A stretch of 6,572 bases of DNA from NCBI GenBank assembly GCA_028067895.1, contig JAPTUI010000389.1:9136-15707 (forward strand), read 5' to 3'. Both the position numbers and the translations under genes were made by a program. The notes below the pieces were generated by a model. It was not told where the DNA came from. It made no database searches and was given only the letters and a program-made list of their open reading frames with translations. Positions 5,739-6,572 of the stretch are shown here, piece after piece. Every line of letters starts with the position of its first letter. Positions within the stretch are counted from its first letter, which is position 1. Source of the DNA: Pseudomonadota bacterium. Its GTDB lineage: Bacteria > Pseudomonadota > Gammaproteobacteria > Steroidobacterales > Steroidobacteraceae.

Positions 5739-6062
5739 ATGGCTTTCGTGGTGACTGAAAACTGCATCAAGTGCAAGTACATGGACTGCGTAGAAGTGTG
5801 CCCTGTGGACTGCTTTCACGAGGGTCCAAACTTCCTCGTGATCGATCCGGACGAGTGCATCGACTGCACCTTGTGCGAGCCGGAGTGCCCGGCTGAGGCC
5901 ATTTTCTCCGAAGAGGAACTGCCCGCGGGTCAGGCGTCGTTCAAGCCCCTCAATGCCGAGCTGGCCAAGCAATGGCCGGTGATCACCGAGAAGAAGGACG
6001 CACCCACCGACGCCAAGGAATGGGATGGGAAGCCGGGCAAGCTGAAGGAACTGCAGCGCTAG
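5739..6062 (+). CDS. fdxA: Seven-iron ferredoxin, Azotobacter FdI type
   Basis: This 107-residue acidic protein is a small soluble electron carrier binding one [3Fe-4S] and one [4Fe-4S] cluster. It closely follows Azotobacter vinelandii FdI in length and sequence from MAFVV onward. By analogy C9, C17 and C50 hold the three-iron cluster and C21, C40, C43 and C46 hold the four-iron cluster. C12 and C25, the non-ligand cysteines of FdI, are also present. The C-terminal extension beyond the clusters, ending DGKPGKLKELQR, is characteristic of this class and absent from short 2[4Fe-4S] ferredoxins. In Azotobacter the homologue is tied to redox-stress control of an NADPH-ferredoxin reductase; a similar role here is inference. 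The gene has a good ribosome binding site, appears to be alone after a 171-base gap, and converges with xerD so that the stop codons overlap. Confidence 0.96.
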   Translation: MAFVVTENCIKCKYMDCVEVCPVDCFHEGPNFLVIDPDECIDCTLCEPECPAEAIFSEEELPAGQASFKPLNAELAKQWPVITEKKDAPTDAKEWDGKPGKLKELQR

Positions 6063-6572
6063 CTCGCGAGCCACTCGCTCGCGACACCCCGCTCAGGCCC
6101 GCGCGCGGCGGACCGCGGGTGGTGGCGCGAGTGCAGGTCCTTCATGCGCTCGCTCGCCACGTGTGTATAGATCTGGGTCGTCGACAGGTCGCTGTGGCCG
6201 AGCAGAATCTGGACCACACGCAGGTCCGCCCCATGGTTGAGCAGATGAGTCGCGAAGGCATGGCGCAGCGTATGCGGTGAGAGGCCTTTGGCGATGCCCG
6301 ACTTGCGTGCATAGCGCTTGATGATGTGCCAGAAGGCCTGACGCGTCATCCGGTCGCCACGCCGGGTGGGGAACAGGTAATCGGTCTGGCGCTCGAGCAG
6401 GATCTCATCGCGCGCGCCGTGCACGAACTCGGTCAGCCAGCGCACCGCCTCGTCGCCGAGTGGTATCAACCGTTCGCGGTTGCCCTTGCCGAGGACGCGG
6501 ATCACGCCCTGATTGAGGTTGATCTGCTCGTAGCGCAGATTGACCAGCTCCGACACGCGCAGTCCGGTCGCA
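6059..6572 (-). CDS. xerD: Site-specific tyrosine recombinase XerD, C-terminal catalytic domain (partial)
   Basis: XerD acts with XerC at the chromosomal dif site to resolve chromosome dimers, under FtsK control at the septum. The window holds about 170 residues of the catalytic domain; the frame is still open at the right edge (ATGLRVSELVNL), so the start and the N-terminal core-binding domain lie outside. All six catalytic residues are present: Arg (codon 6559-6557), Lys in GKGNRE (6487-6485), His and Arg in SPHTLRHAF (6274-6272, 6265-6263), His in LLGHSDLS (6196-6194), and the nucleophilic Tyr in TQIYTHV (6169-6167). Their spacing matches E. coli XerD within one residue. MTRQAFW and the HHPR near the end favour XerD over XerC. 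After HHPR, where the E. coli protein has only an Ala left, there are 17 residues ending SEWLAS, giving an extension of about 16. The stop shares CTAG with the fdxA stop. The promoter is outside the window. Confidence 0.94.
   Translation of the reverse strand, partial: ATGLRVSELVNLRYEQINLNQGVIRVLGKGNRERLIPLGDEAVRWLTEFVHGARDEILLERQTDYLFPTRRGDRMTRQAFWHIIKRYARKSGIAKGLSPHTLRHAFATHLLNHGADLRVVQILLGHSDLSTTQIYTHVASERMKDLHSRHHPRSAARGPERGVASEWLAS
6064..6084 (+). terminator. Hairpin at the fdxA/xerD convergence
   Basis: TCGCGAGC (6064-6071) pairs perfectly with GCTCGCGA (6077-6084) around the five-base loop CACTC, starting two bases past the fdxA stop. The left arm is also part of the palindrome GCTCGCGAGC (6062-6071). 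No T run follows, so it is not a classic intrinsic terminator, but it could slow polymerase or protect the fdxA mRNA end. It lies within the last codons of xerD on the other strand. Confidence 0.4.

Noticed and set aside
1..6572. tRNA, rRNA, CRISPR arrays, toxin-antitoxin pairs or phage defence genes
   Set aside because: No conserved RNA motif, regular repeat-spacer pattern or recognisable defence protein was found on either strand.

Overview
The window is high-GC bacterial chromosomal DNA. The right half is ordinary core genome: a diguanylate cyclase, a Nudix hydrolase, a seven-iron ferredoxin of the Azotobacter FdI type, and a XerD recombinase closely resembling the gammaproteobacterial enzyme. 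Together these suggest a free-living gammaproteobacterium, perhaps of the Xanthomonadales/Lysobacterales or a related order. This is inferred from protein resemblance only.

Positions 1-1412 are a mobile-element scar zone. On the minus strand the extreme left holds a piece of a DUF6788-like protein running off the window. It abuts the first 29 codons of an IS4-family (DUF4372-type) transposase and what looks like that element's leader and outer end. Immediately beside it lies an apparently intact IS630-family element on the plus strand (transposase 371-1399, candidate ends near 328 and 1412). Positions 1413-1895 contain no recognisable gene.

Positions 1896-2514 hold a TetR-family repressor gene on the minus strand. 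Its promoter is well formed: TTGACT, 17 bp, TATAGT, then AGGAG and a GTG start. A 6-6-6 inverted repeat overlaps the -35 and spacer, the expected layout for autorepression. No obvious target gene lies beside it. A gene-poor leader of about 450 bp follows (2515-2976). It contains a weak candidate promoter, several inverted repeats and a possible 16-codon upstream ORF that stops just before the next gene.

Positions 2977-6062 carry three plus-strand genes: a membrane-anchored diguanylate cyclase with a periplasmic TPR-like sensor and complete GGEEF and RxxD sites, a zinc-ribbon Nudix hydrolase, and fdxA. From the right edge, xerD enters on the minus strand (5' end outside the window) and converges on fdxA. 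The two TAG stops share one CTAG.

I found no convincing undescribed system. The observations most worth checking are the TetR operator/promoter with no evident partner, the structured leader and possible leader peptide before the diguanylate cyclase, the transposon-scrambled left edge, and the interlocked xerD/fdxA ends with a XerD C-terminal extension.
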